From the NCBI RefSeq assembly GCF_030812335.1, contig NZ_JAUSSN010000002.1, positions 124,001 to 188,000 on the forward strand: 64,000 nt of DNA, written 5' to 3'. A program made the translations under genes and the position numbers. The notes below the pieces were generated by a model. That model saw only the letters and a list, made by a program, of their open reading frames with translations. It was not told the DNA's origin and did no database searches. Numbering within the stretch: position 1 is the stretch's first letter; the number at the start of each line of letters is the position of its first letter. This stretch comes from Pseudarthrobacter oxydans. Lineage in GTDB: Bacteria > Actinomycetota > Actinomycetes > Actinomycetales > Micrococcaceae. Shown in pieces: positions 34,428 through 42,664 of the stretch.

Positions 34428-34901
34428 ATGCAACCCTTGGATGGCACCGACACCCGCCTGCTTTCGGCGATGGCCGGGGACCCCCGCCGGACCGTGGTGG
34501 CACTGGCCCAGAAGCTGGGCCTGTCACGGAATACCGTGCAGGCCCGGATGGCCCAGCTGGAGAAAAAACACGTCTTCCTGTCCTTTGAGCGGCGCATCAA
34601 TCCGGCCTCGCTGGGCTACCCGCTGATGGCCTTCATCTCGGTGCACGTCCAGCAGCAGAAGCTTGGCACGCTGGCGGGGGAACTGGCCGACATTCCGGAG
34701 ATCCTGGAGGGCTACGGGCTGACCGGATCGGCGGACCTGCTGCTTCGGGTGGTGGCGCTCGACGCCGAGGATCTGTTCCGGATCAACGGCAAGATTCTGG
34801 CCTGCGACGGCGTGGACCGGACGGACACCGCCCTGGCGATGAGTGAGATGATCCCGTTCCGGATCCAGCCGCTGCTGGAACGCGGTTCCGCCGAGGGGTA
34901 G
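34428..34901 (+). CDS. Lrp/AsnC-family transcriptional regulator (probable BkdR)
   Basis: A 157-residue regulator. The N-terminal helix-turn-helix (RLLSAMAGDPRRTVVALAQKLGLSRNTVQARMAQLEKK, about 9-46) precedes an AsnC/RAM ligand domain (about 65-150, GYPLMAFISVHVQQQ). The ATG at 34428 fits the leaderless -10 box; six more residues are possible from 34410. Divergent from bkdABC, it is probably the branched-chain-amino-acid-responsive regulator of that operon, as BkdR is in Pseudomonas. It ends 56 nt before a 20-bp hairpin. Confidence 0.9.
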   Translation: MQPLDGTDTRLLSAMAGDPRRTVVALAQKLGLSRNTVQARMAQLEKKHVFLSFERRINPASLGYPLMAFISVHVQQQKLGTLAGELADIPEILEGYGLTGSADLLLRVVALDAEDLFRINGKILACDGVDRTDTALAMSEMIPFRIQPLLERGSAEG

Positions 34902-34957
34902 GGGTCCCCCGCCGCAGTTCAGCCGCGGGTCGCGGCGCGCGAAGCCCGCGACGCCAG

Positions 34958-35001
34958 AACGGCAGGAGCCCCCGTGCGGTTGCACGGGGGCTCCTGCCGT
35001 T
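34958..35001. terminator. Bidirectional terminator: perfect 20-bp hairpin
   Basis: Two perfect 20-bp arms (34958-34977 and 34982-35001) with a GGTT loop lie between the convergent Lrp and actP genes. It is extremely stable, GC-rich and has no T-tract. Confidence 0.8.
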
Positions 35002-35031
35002 GTAGCCGGTGGGATCACCAGCGGTTGGTGC

Positions 35032-36651
35032 TTAGTGGTCGGTGGCCTTTTCGGCGCCCACACCCGTGAGGGAGCGGACTTCCATTTCGGCCTGCTTGGT
35101 GGTGTCTTCCAGCCGCTTGTCCAGCACCGAACCGAGCCAGCCCAGGAAGAACGCGAGCGGGATGGAGACGATGCCGGGGTTGCTGAGCGGGAAGATCGCG
35201 AAGTTGGCGCCCGGGATCATGGACGTCTTGGCACCCGAGACCACCGGGGACAGCGCGATCAGCAGGATCGCGGAGCCGAGGCCGCCGTACATGCTCCAGA
35301 TGGCGCCCTGGGTGGTGAACTTGCGCCAGTACAGCGAGTACACGATGGTGGGCAGGTTGGCCGAGGCCGCCACCGCGAAGGCGAGGGCCACCAGGAACGC
35401 CACGTTCTGTCCGTTGGCGAAAATGCCGCCGATGATGGCCAGCAGGCCGATAACGACCACGGTGCGCCGCGCCACCTTGACCTCGGTGGCGGCGTCGGCC
35501 TTGCCCTTGGCAATGACGCTGGCATAGATATCGTGGGCGAACGAGGCCGCCGCGGTGATCGTGAGGCCGGCGACGACGGCCAGGATGGTCGCGAACGCCA
35601 CCGCCGAGATGAAGCCGAGCAACAGCGGCCCGCCGAGGTGGAACGCCAGCAGCGGTGCGGCGGAGTTGACGCCGCCCGGGGCACTCTTGATCGTGTCAGC
35701 GCCAACCAGCGCTGCAGCACCGAAGCCCAGGACCAGGGTGAACAGGTAGAACAGGCCGATCAGCCAGATAGACCAGACCACGGACTTGCGGGCTTCCTTG
35801 GCGGTCGGAACCGTGTAGAAGCGCATCAGGACGTGGGGCAGGGCCGCGGTGCCAAGCACGAGGGCCAGGGCCAGGGACATGAAGTCGATCTTGGAGGTTT
35901 CTGTCTTGCCGTACTGCAGGCCCGGGTTCAGGAGGTTCTGGTTGCCGGAGGCTTCCACCGCGCCGCCCAGCAGGGAGGAGAGGTTGAAGCCGTAGATGGC
36001 GAGGACCCAGAGGGTCATCACGGCTGCTCCCGCAATCAGGAGCACGGCCTTGATGATTTGGACCCAGGTGGTGCCCTTCATGCCGCCGATCAGTACATAC
36101 ATGATCATCAGGGCGCCGACGACGATGATGACCAGCGCCTGTCCGCCCCAGTCGCTGATGCCAAGGAGCAGGGAGATCAGGGTGCCGGCTCCGGCCATCT
36201 GGGCCAGGAGGTAGAAGAAGCAGACCACGAGGGTGGAGATGGCCGCCGCGATGCGCACGGGGCGCTGCTTGAGCCGGAAGGAGAGGACATCGGCCATGGT
36301 GAACTTGCCGGTGTTGCGCAGCAGTTCGGCCACGAGCAGCAGGGCGACGAGCCAGGCGACCAGGAAGCCGATGGAGTACATAAAGCCGTCGTAGCCGTTG
36401 ATGGCGATGGCGCCGGTGATGCCCAGGAACGAGGCCGCCGAGAGGTAGTCGCCCGCGATGGCGGTGCCGTTCTGAGATCCGGTGAAGGACCGTCCGGCGG
36501 CGTAGTAGTCAGCAGCCGTCTTGTTGTTTTTGCTTGCCTTGACCACGATGACCATCGTGATCGCCACGAACAGGCCGAAGATGGCCATGTTCAGCAGGGT
36601 GGTTTCCTTGAGATCCGCAACGTTTACTGCGGGAACCATAAACGTCGTCAT
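35032..36651 (-). CDS. Sodium:solute symporter, ActP (cation/acetate symporter) type
   Basis: A 539-residue SSS-family transporter with about 13 hydrophobic segments. ADYYAAGRSFTGSQNGTAIAGDYLSAASFLGITGAI near residue 47 is the ActP/MctP signature, and LPHVLMRFYTVPTAKEARKSV is shared with acetate/pyruvate symporters. It overlaps its DUF485 partner by 4 nt. A second ActP-like gene stands 3 kb away across a LytS/LytTR two-component system, so the transporter is probably regulated by extracellular or cytoplasmic carboxylate. Acetate, pyruvate or propionate is the likely substrate. Confidence 0.9.
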   Translation of the reverse strand: MTTFMVPAVNVADLKETTLLNMAIFGLFVAITMVIVVKASKNNKTAADYYAAGRSFTGSQNGTAIAGDYLSAASFLGITGAIAINGYDGFMYSIGFLVAWLVALLLVAELLRNTGKFTMADVLSFRLKQRPVRIAAAISTLVVCFFYLLAQMAGAGTLISLLLGISDWGGQALVIIVVGALMIMYVLIGGMKGTTWVQIIKAVLLIAGAAVMTLWVLAIYGFNLSSLLGGAVEASGNQNLLNPGLQYGKTETSKIDFMSLALALVLGTAALPHVLMRFYTVPTAKEARKSVVWSIWLIGLFYLFTLVLGFGAAALVGADTIKSAPGGVNSAAPLLAFHLGGPLLLGFISAVAFATILAVVAGLTITAAASFAHDIYASVIAKGKADAATEVKVARRTVVVIGLLAIIGGIFANGQNVAFLVALAFAVAASANLPTIVYSLYWRKFTTQGAIWSMYGGLGSAILLIALSPVVSGAKTSMIPGANFAIFPLSNPGIVSIPLAFFLGWLGSVLDKRLEDTTKQAEMEVRSLTGVGAEKATDH

Positions 36652-37028
36652 TTTTTAACCCCGGTGATCTGGTTGCCGTCTTTGTCGAATTCGTGGCCCT
36701 CGATTTCGTGGCGGATTTCCGCTGCGATCGGGTCAAGCTTCCGGTTCGAGTAGCTGACGTACCAGCCGGTGATGGCGAACGTGGTCACGAACTGAAGCAG
36801 GCCCATAATCAGGCCGACGTTGATGTTGCCCCAGACCTTGGTGGACATGAATCCCACCGCGTAGTCGGCCAGCAGGACGTAAGCGAAGTACCAGAGCAGG
36901 AATGCAATGGCCATCGGAAAGACAAAGCTGCGGTGACGCTTGCGCAGTTCCTGGAACCGCGGCGTCGACTGGACTTCCTTGAAGTCCACGGCCGCCGTGG
37001 CGTCCGTTTCTTGGGCTTCGTGACCCAT
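36648..37028 (-). CDS. DUF485 small membrane protein, partner of the ActP-like symporter
   Basis: A 126-residue membrane protein of DUF485, the YjcH-type partner of ActP. FQELRKRHRSFVFPMAIAFLLWYFAYVLLADYAVGFM (about 26-62) is the hallmark, followed by a second TM helix (about 68-92). GAGGAGG stands 4 nt before the ATG. It is the first gene of a two-gene operon with the symporter gene (4-nt overlap) and is divergent from the LytS-type kinase gene with a 228-bp spacer. Confidence 0.92.
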   Translation of the reverse strand: MGHEAQETDATAAVDFKEVQSTPRFQELRKRHRSFVFPMAIAFLLWYFAYVLLADYAVGFMSTKVWGNINVGLIMGLLQFVTTFAITGWYVSYSNRKLDPIAAEIRHEIEGHEFDKDGNQITGVKK

Positions 37029-37244
37029 CGTTCCTCCTCATTGAGACTTTTGCGTCCACACCGGCCGCCTTGGCCTGCTCCAAACAGCCCTCCGGCCAAT
37101 GTGACTACAATCACTGTCTCCCGTGACGCGGCCAACATCCATGTCCGCCCGGCCCTGCGTCGCTCAGCGGTCGGAATGCTGCGGTCAGCGGTGCCTCCAG
37201 CACGGTTCGGCGACCCTTCGGCCCCCGCCCGGCGGGTGCCGCGA

Positions 37245-37250
37245 TACGCT
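37245..37250 (+). promoter_or_regulatory. -10 box (TACGCT) of the LytS-type kinase gene
   Basis: TACGCT is followed by 6 nt (GGGCCC) and the ATG at 37257. No Shine-Dalgarno. Confidence 0.5.
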
Positions 37251-37256
37251 GGGCCC

Positions 37257-38474
37257 ATGCCCGACTCTCCCCTGTTCACCGCCGCCGCCATCGCCGTGAT
37301 CGCGGCCGCGATCGCCGTCGTCGTCGCCGTCGGACTCAAGGTACTCCGCTCCTTCCGGGAGCTTGGCACGGACGCCGAACGGGCCACGTACAAGACGCTG
37401 CACGCGGCGTCGCGCGCCGGCCAGCACCTGCGGACCGGCCTGAATCCTGCCGGTGCCGCCAAGGCCAGCCGGCAGCTGCGCAGCCTGCTGGGCTGCGACG
37501 CGCTGGCGATCACGGATACGAACGGCGTGCTGGCCTGGGACGGTGCCGGGGAGGAGCTCAAGCCGCTGCTGATGGAGCTCGCGGCCGGAGTGCTCGACGG
37601 CGGCCATACCGCCGTCATTCCGGCCGGCGAAGTGCAGGAACTCGCCCAGGGCCAGGGCGCGGTGGCGACCCGCACGGACGTGGAACGCGCCGCGGTGATC
37701 GCCCCGATCAAGGCCGGGACCCGGGTGGTCGGCGTCGTGGCGGCCTTCGCCCCGGCGGCCGGTGCCGGGCTGGTCCGGGCCACCAGCGAGGTGGCCGACT
37801 GGGTGGCAACGCAGGTGGAACTGGCCGAACTCGACGCGTCCCGCACGCTGCTGATGGAGGCCGAGGTGCGTGCGCTCCGGGCCCAGATCAGCCCGCACTT
37901 CATCTACAACTCCCTGAACGCGATCGCGTCCTTCATCAACACCGATCCGGTCCGGGCCCGGGAGCTGGTGGTGGAGTTCGCCGACTTCACCCGCTATTCC
38001 TTCCGCCGGCACGGGGACTTCACCACCCTTGCCGAGGAGCTGCGCTGCATCGACCGCTACCTGCTGCTGGAGCGGGCCCGGTTCGGCGACCGTGTGCAGG
38101 TGAGCCTGCGGATCGCCCCCGAAGTGCTCAGCACCGTGATCCCCTTCCTGAGCCTGCAGCCGCTGGTGGAAAACGCGGTCCGGCACGGCCTCGAGGCCAA
38201 GGAGGGCCCCGGCCACATCTCCATCACGGCCAACGATGCCGGCGCCTTCGCCGAGGTGACCATCGAGGACGACGGCGTGGGCATGGATCCGGAACAGCTG
38301 CAGGCTGTCCTTGCCGGGCACGGCGACGGCGAGCATGTCGGGCTGCGCAACGTCGATGCCCGGCTGCGGCAGGTCTACGGCGACGAGCACGGCCTGGTGA
38401 TCGAGACGGCGCCCGGCGAAGGCACCCTGATCACGATGCGCGTCCCCAAGTCCCAGCCGCGCCACGATGCCTGA
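37257..38474 (+). CDS. LytS/YehU-type sensor histidine kinase
   Basis: A 405-residue kinase. There is one TM helix (about 8-30), then a GAF-like region (about 62-190, DALAITDTNGVLAWDGAGEE). The His_kinase domain has ALRAQISPHFIYNSLNAIASFI with the phospho-acceptor H214, and PLVENAVRHGLEAKEGPG starts the HATPase. A single TM helix is unlike the multi-TM 5TM-5TMR sensors LytS and BtsS, so the signal may be cytosolic. It sits beside its LytTR regulator, between two ActP-type transporter operons. By analogy with pyruvate-responsive BtsSR and YpdAB it probably senses a carboxylate. Confidence 0.9.
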   Translation: MPDSPLFTAAAIAVIAAAIAVVVAVGLKVLRSFRELGTDAERATYKTLHAASRAGQHLRTGLNPAGAAKASRQLRSLLGCDALAITDTNGVLAWDGAGEELKPLLMELAAGVLDGGHTAVIPAGEVQELAQGQGAVATRTDVERAAVIAPIKAGTRVVGVVAAFAPAAGAGLVRATSEVADWVATQVELAELDASRTLLMEAEVRALRAQISPHFIYNSLNAIASFINTDPVRARELVVEFADFTRYSFRRHGDFTTLAEELRCIDRYLLLERARFGDRVQVSLRIAPEVLSTVIPFLSLQPLVENAVRHGLEAKEGPGHISITANDAGAFAEVTIEDDGVGMDPEQLQAVLAGHGDGEHVGLRNVDARLRQVYGDEHGLVIETAPGEGTLITMRVPKSQPRHDA

Positions 38475-38497
38475 TAGGGGCCCAACGCCTCCGGCGT

Positions 38498-38503
38498 TAG
38501 TCT
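38498..38503 (+). promoter_or_regulatory. -10 box (TAGTCT) of the LytTR regulator gene
   Basis: TAGTCT is followed by 6 nt and the ATG at 38510, within the 35-nt gap after the kinase gene. The regulator may have its own leaderless transcript. Confidence 0.45.
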
Positions 38504-38509
38504 TGGACC

Positions 38510-39229
38510 ATGATTAACGTCCTCGTCGCCGACGACGAGCTGCCCGCCGTGGAGGAACTGGCCTTCCTGCTCGGCCGGGACGACCGGATCGGCATCATCC
38601 ACCGCGCGTCCTCCGGGGCCGAGGCTCTGCGGGCCCTCGAGGTCGAGGAGGTCGACGCCGTGTTCCTCGACATCCACATGCCCGCACTCTCCGGCCTGGA
38701 CATCGCCCGCGTCATCGCGCGCAGCAGCAAGCCGCCCGCCGTCGTCTTCGTCACCGCCGATGAGGACTGCGCCCTGGAAGCGTTCGACCTGGCCGCCGTG
38801 GACTACCTGCTGAAGCCGGTCCGGGCCGAGCGGCTGGCGAAGTCGATCGGCAGGATCAGCGAGCTGCTCAAGGACGGCGCCCCGCGGCCGGAAATGATCA
38901 CCGTGGACCTCGGCGGCACCACCAAAATGATCCGCCGCGAAGACGTCACCTACGTCCAGGCCCAGGGCGACTACGCCCGGCTGCACACCGCGGACGCCAG
39001 CTACCTCATCCGGGTCCCGCTGGCCGATCTGGAACAGCAGTGGGCCGAAGCCGGGTTCCTACGGATCCACCGCTCCTACCTCATCGCGCTGAACCATGTC
39101 AGCCACATGAAGCTTGCCGCCGCCCGGCCCAGCGTCACCGTGGCGGGGGCCGAACTGCCCATCAGCCGGCGCCACCTGCCCGCCGTGCGGGAGAAGCTCG
39201 AGACGACCCGGATCCGGCCGCAGGCATGA
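38510..39229 (+). CDS. LytTR-family response regulator
   Basis: A 239-residue regulator. The receiver domain (1-118) has the phospho-acceptor D54 in AVFLDIHMPALSG and a KPV lysine in YLLKPVRAERL. The LytTR DNA-binding domain (about 130-232) shows VTYVQAQGDYARLHTADASYLIR, FLRIHRSYLIALNHV and ELPISRRHLPAVREKL. It is paired with the LytS-type kinase and is followed without gap (4-nt overlap) by the small membrane gene and the second ActP-like symporter. Its likely targets are the two flanking transporter operons. Confidence 0.93.
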   Translation: MINVLVADDELPAVEELAFLLGRDDRIGIIHRASSGAEALRALEVEEVDAVFLDIHMPALSGLDIARVIARSSKPPAVVFVTADEDCALEAFDLAAVDYLLKPVRAERLAKSIGRISELLKDGAPRPEMITVDLGGTTKMIRREDVTYVQAQGDYARLHTADASYLIRVPLADLEQQWAEAGFLRIHRSYLIALNHVSHMKLAAARPSVTVAGAELPISRRHLPAVREKLETTRIRPQA

Positions 39230-39603
39230 CCCGTGTCCGCGTCACCGCCCCCCGCACCATTCTTCCGGGAAGCGGGGCGCTGCCGGCCGCGCGCTCGGCC
39301 GCCGATTCGCGCGACGCCGCCGAGGAATCAGACGCCGGCCAGGTGTTTGTCCGCTCGCTGATCCGCTCCCAGCTGCGGCTCGCCGTGGTCGTGGCCGCGG
39401 GATTCCTGCTGATCCTGGTCGCGTTCCCGCTCATGCTCGGCCTGGTCCCAGGCCTCGCGGAGTCAACCATTGCGGGCCTGCCCTTCGACTGGGTGCTGCT
39501 CGGCGCCGGGATCTATCCGGTGATCGGGCTCAGCGCCTGGCTGTACATCCGGACCGCGGCCCGGAACGAGGCCCGCTACCGGGATCTGGTCGGGGACAAG
39601 TGA
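39226..39603 (+). CDS. Small two-helix membrane protein, possible DUF485-like partner of the downstream symporter
   Basis: A 125-residue protein with a polar, Ala-rich N-terminus (about 1-38) and two TM helices (about 48-72 and 88-106). The QVFVRSLIRSQLRLAVVVAAGFLLILVAFPLMLGL segment recalls DUF485 but the full signature is weaker than in the 36648 gene. Its placement before an ActP-like gene mirrors that operon, so the same accessory role is likely. It overlaps the LytTR gene by 4 nt and ends 7 nt before the symporter start. Confidence 0.7.
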   Translation: MTRVRVTAPRTILPGSGALPAARSAADSRDAAEESDAGQVFVRSLIRSQLRLAVVVAAGFLLILVAFPLMLGLVPGLAESTIAGLPFDWVLLGAGIYPVIGLSAWLYIRTAARNEARYRDLVGDK

Positions 39604-39610
39604 GGCGACC

Positions 39611-41077
39611 GTGAACCCGGTCGTCGGCGTCGCGGCGTTCGCCGCCGTCTCGCTGGCCACGGCCGTCATCGGTTTTTACGGGCTGCGGATCTCGCGCACC
39701 ACCGGGGACTTCTACGTGGCGTCACGGACGGTCCGGCCCTGGTGGAATGCCTCCGCGATCGGCGGCGAATACCTCTCGGCGGCGAGCTTCCTCGGCGTCG
39801 CCGGGCTGATCCTGCTCTCCGGCACGGGCGCCCTGTGGTTCCCGGTGGGGTACACCGCCGGCTACCTGATGCTGCTGCTCTTCGTCGCCGCCCCGCTCCG
39901 CCGCTCCGGCGCCTACACGATTCCGGACTTCACCGAAGCGCGGCTGGACTCCCGGGTGGTCCGACGCGTGACGAGCGTCGTCGTCGTGATGGTCGGCTGG
40001 CTGTACATCGTCCCGCAACTCCACGGCGCGGCGCTGGCGATCCGGATCACCACCGGGCTGCCGGCCTGGGTGGGGATGGTGGCCGTGGTCGCCGTCGTCT
40101 GCGTCACGGTGGTGGCGGGCGGCATGCGCTCGATCACCTTTGTCCAGGCGTTCCAGTACTGGCTGAAACTGACGGCGCTGGCGGTGCCGATCCTCTTTAT
40201 CGTCTTCGTGCTGGCGGACTCCGGAACGCCGCCGGTGGCGGAAGCGTCCGTGAACCCGACGGGTGCGGCTCCGGCGGGGATGTACCAGAACATTTCCCTG
40301 CTGGTGGCACTGCTGTTCGGGACACTGGGGCTGCCGCACGTGCTGGTGCGCTTCTACACGAACCCGGACGGGCAGTCGGCCCGCCGGACCACCCTGATCG
40401 TGCTGGGCCTGCTGTCGGTCTTCTACCTGTTCCCGACGGCATACGGGCTGGTCGGCCGGATGTTCGCCCCCCAGCTGGCGCAGAGCGGGCAGTCCGATGC
40501 GCTGGTGCTGCTGCTCCCCGGGGAGCTGGTGGGCGGGATGGCGGGCGATCTGCTGTCCGCCCTGGTGGTGGCCGGGGCGTTCGCCGCGTTTCTGTCCACC
40601 ACATCCGGGCTGGTGGTCTCGCTCGCCGGGGTGATCAGCCAGGACCTGTTCGGCGGCAGCGTGAAGGGCTTCCGCCGGGCGGCCGTGATCTCGGCGCTGG
40701 TCCCGCTGGGCCTGGCGTCCATGACGGGTTCGCTCGCGCTGGCAGGCAGCGTGGGGATGGTGTTCGCGTTTACCGCATCCACACTCTGCCCGGTGCTCCT
40801 GCTGGGCATCTGGTGGCGCGGTCTGACCGACACCGGGGCGATTGCCGGCATGGCGACCGGGGCGGTGCTGTGCGGCGGGGCCATGGTCTTAGGCGCCATG
40901 CTGGGTGCCGGCGGAACGCCGTCGTGGCTGGCGCAGCCCGCCGCGTGGACGGTGCCGGCCGCGTTTGCGGTGATGGTCCTGGTATCGCGGGCCACCAGGA
41001 CCCGCGTGCCGCGGGGCATCACCCGGCTCATGACGCGGCTGCACACCCCGGAACGGCCGCTCGTCACCGAGCGCTGA
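39611..41077 (+). CDS. Sodium:solute symporter, second ActP-like copy
   Basis: A 488-residue SSS-family transporter. GDFYVASRTVRPWWNASAIGGEYLSAASFLGVAGLI near residue 32 is the ActP-type signature, and LPHVLVRFYTNPDGQSARRTT follows in mid-protein. It is shorter than the first copy and clearly diverged, so it is not a recent duplicate. The GTG start follows a GAGGCGACC. It ends the kinase-regulator-membrane protein-symporter operon. Paired affinity or different substrate preference from the 35032 gene is possible. Confidence 0.88.
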   Translation: MNPVVGVAAFAAVSLATAVIGFYGLRISRTTGDFYVASRTVRPWWNASAIGGEYLSAASFLGVAGLILLSGTGALWFPVGYTAGYLMLLLFVAAPLRRSGAYTIPDFTEARLDSRVVRRVTSVVVVMVGWLYIVPQLHGAALAIRITTGLPAWVGMVAVVAVVCVTVVAGGMRSITFVQAFQYWLKLTALAVPILFIVFVLADSGTPPVAEASVNPTGAAPAGMYQNISLLVALLFGTLGLPHVLVRFYTNPDGQSARRTTLIVLGLLSVFYLFPTAYGLVGRMFAPQLAQSGQSDALVLLLPGELVGGMAGDLLSALVVAGAFAAFLSTTSGLVVSLAGVISQDLFGGSVKGFRRAAVISALVPLGLASMTGSLALAGSVGMVFAFTASTLCPVLLLGIWWRGLTDTGAIAGMATGAVLCGGAMVLGAMLGAGGTPSWLAQPAAWTVPAAFAVMVLVSRATRTRVPRGITRLMTRLHTPERPLVTER

Positions 41078-41083
41078 GCATGC

Positions 41084-41662
41084 TCAGTCGATCGCGGCCA
41101 TGAGCTCGACGACGCGGTCCATGAAGGCGTCCACCTGGTTTTCCTCGTAGCCGTCCTTGCCGACGGCGGGACGGAAGACGGCGCGGCGGACATTGTCCAC
41201 GCTCAGCGGCTTGTCCTCTTCGAGGTATCCGATCAGGTCGTGGCAGAGGTCATCCACATCCGTGGTGTTGTAGCTGCGGGCCTTGGCCTTGGCGGGGCGC
41301 CGGAAACGCTGCCCGTCGGGGCGGTGCAGACGCCCGCGGAGCACGCCGGCGAGCCGGCCGATCTCGCGGAGCCAGGCTTCCTCGCCGCGTTCGGCCACGA
41401 GTTCATCGCGTTCCCGCAGGGCAAGGGCATCCTCCAGCCGGTCCAGTGCCGCGTCCACGCCGGCCGCTGCGTAGCCGCCTTTGATGGGGTCGAAGGAGAC
41501 CGCCCTGACGTCCCCGCTCTTGACCGGCCGGGCGGCGGACTGGGGCGCCTCAAATGACACCCGTGCGCGCCGCATGAACTCGTCGACCTGCTTGGCGTTG
41601 TAGCCGTACTCGTTCCGCTGCACGCGGTCAAAGGACGCAGGAATCTGCCGTTGAATGTCCAA
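41084..41662 (-). CDS. DivIVA-like protein with three DivIVA-type motifs
   Basis: A 192-residue cytosolic protein. Three DivIVA-like lipid-binding/hinge motifs are seen: FDRVQRNEYGYNAKQVDEFMRRA (about 11-33), FDPIKGGYAAAGVDAALDRLEDAL (about 57-80) and FRPAVGKDGYEENQVDAFMDRVVELM (about 163-188). It lacks the long coiled coil of Wag31/DivIVA, so it is probably not the polar growth organizer. The start is TTG at 41662, with GAAGGAA upstream; no ATG or GTG in frame gives a better start. It is convergent with the symporter gene (6-nt gap) and upstream of nothing obvious in its strand besides cdsA. Confidence 0.85.
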   Translation of the reverse strand: MDIQRQIPASFDRVQRNEYGYNAKQVDEFMRRARVSFEAPQSAARPVKSGDVRAVSFDPIKGGYAAAGVDAALDRLEDALALRERDELVAERGEEAWLREIGRLAGVLRGRLHRPDGQRFRRPAKAKARSYNTTDVDDLCHDLIGYLEEDKPLSVDNVRRAVFRPAVGKDGYEENQVDAFMDRVVELMAAID

Positions 41663-41743
41663 TGTACTGTTGTTTCCTTCAATGCCGTTCGACTGGTTTG
41701 CCCGGCACCATTGTAGGGGCCGGAAGGTGGAAGAGACGCTGTC

Positions 41744-42664
41744 TTACGCGCCGGCGAAGACGGAATAGAGGATGAAGGCCACCGGGCACGCGAAGACAAT
41801 CGAGTCCAGCCGGTCCATCACCCCGCCGTGGCCCGGCAGGATGCTGCTCATGTCCTTGATCCCGAGTTCGCGCTTCACCATGGATTCGGAGAGGTCTCCG
41901 GCAGTGGCCGCGGCCACCATGCCCACGGCCAGGACGACACCGACCCACCAGGGCCTGTCCAGCAGGAAGACGGCGGCGAGCACTCCGACGACCGTGGCGC
42001 CGCCAATCGAGCCGGCGAAGCCTTCCCAGCTTTTCTTGGGACTGATCTTCGGCGCCATCGGGTGCTTGCCGAGGGAGGCCCCGACGAGGTAGCCGAAGGT
42101 GTCGTTGGCGACCACCAGCAGCAGGAGGGTGGCGATCTGCCACGCCCCGGGGGGAGCCACGCCGTCGGGCCACAGCCCCACCGGGGTCTCCCCCACAAAG
42201 GTGTGCAGCGGCAGCACGGCGAAACTGATCAGGAACGGGATCCAGGCCAGGGTGAAGACACCGGCGAAGATGCTGCGCGCGGAACCGGCGGCACCTTCCA
42301 GGGACCGCCAGATCAGCGCCGCGACGCTGCTGAGCAGCATCGCGAACAGGAGGCTTTCGGTGCCGCCGAAGTAGGCGGCGGCCGGCATCGCAACGGTGCC
42401 GGTCATCACCGGAACAATCGGCAGCCGGGTGCCGGTGGTTTCCAGGGCCCGGAAGACTTCCCAGACACCGAAGACCGCGAAGGCGGTGACAATGAGCACG
42501 AACCCCAGCGGAAAGAACAGCAGTCCGCCGAGGACAATCACGAGCATGCCAACGCCCACCGCCGTAGCTGCGGGCAGGTTCCTGCCGGCCTTGGGCGTCG
42601 GATTCCTCCGCTGCTTCCCCCGCACCCGGACGTCCGGTCCGGGTTCCCCCTGTTCCTGCGCCAT
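41744..42664 (-). CDS. cdsA: Phosphatidate cytidylyltransferase (CDP-diglyceride synthase)
   Basis: A 306-residue membrane enzyme that makes CDP-diacylglycerol from CTP and phosphatidate. It has an N-terminal basic tail (about 1-30) and about eight hydrophobic segments. The signature is near the C-terminus: KKSWEGFAGSIGG and then GDLSESMVKRELGIKDMSSILPGHGGVMDRLDS. It overlaps frr by 1 nt (TGATG), so pyrH-frr-cdsA form a conserved transcription unit found throughout actinobacteria. Confidence 0.95.
   Translation of the reverse strand: MAQEQGEPGPDVRVRGKQRRNPTPKAGRNLPAATAVGVGMLVIVLGGLLFFPLGFVLIVTAFAVFGVWEVFRALETTGTRLPIVPVMTGTVAMPAAAYFGGTESLLFAMLLSSVAALIWRSLEGAAGSARSIFAGVFTLAWIPFLISFAVLPLHTFVGETPVGLWPDGVAPPGAWQIATLLLLVVANDTFGYLVGASLGKHPMAPKISPKKSWEGFAGSIGGATVVGVLAAVFLLDRPWWVGVVLAVGMVAAATAGDLSESMVKRELGIKDMSSILPGHGGVMDRLDSIVFACPVAFILYSVFAGA

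Noticed and set aside
35032..36651. Proline permease (PutP) identity for the first symporter
   Set aside because: The adjacent DUF485 gene and the ActP-type signature favour a carboxylate symporter.
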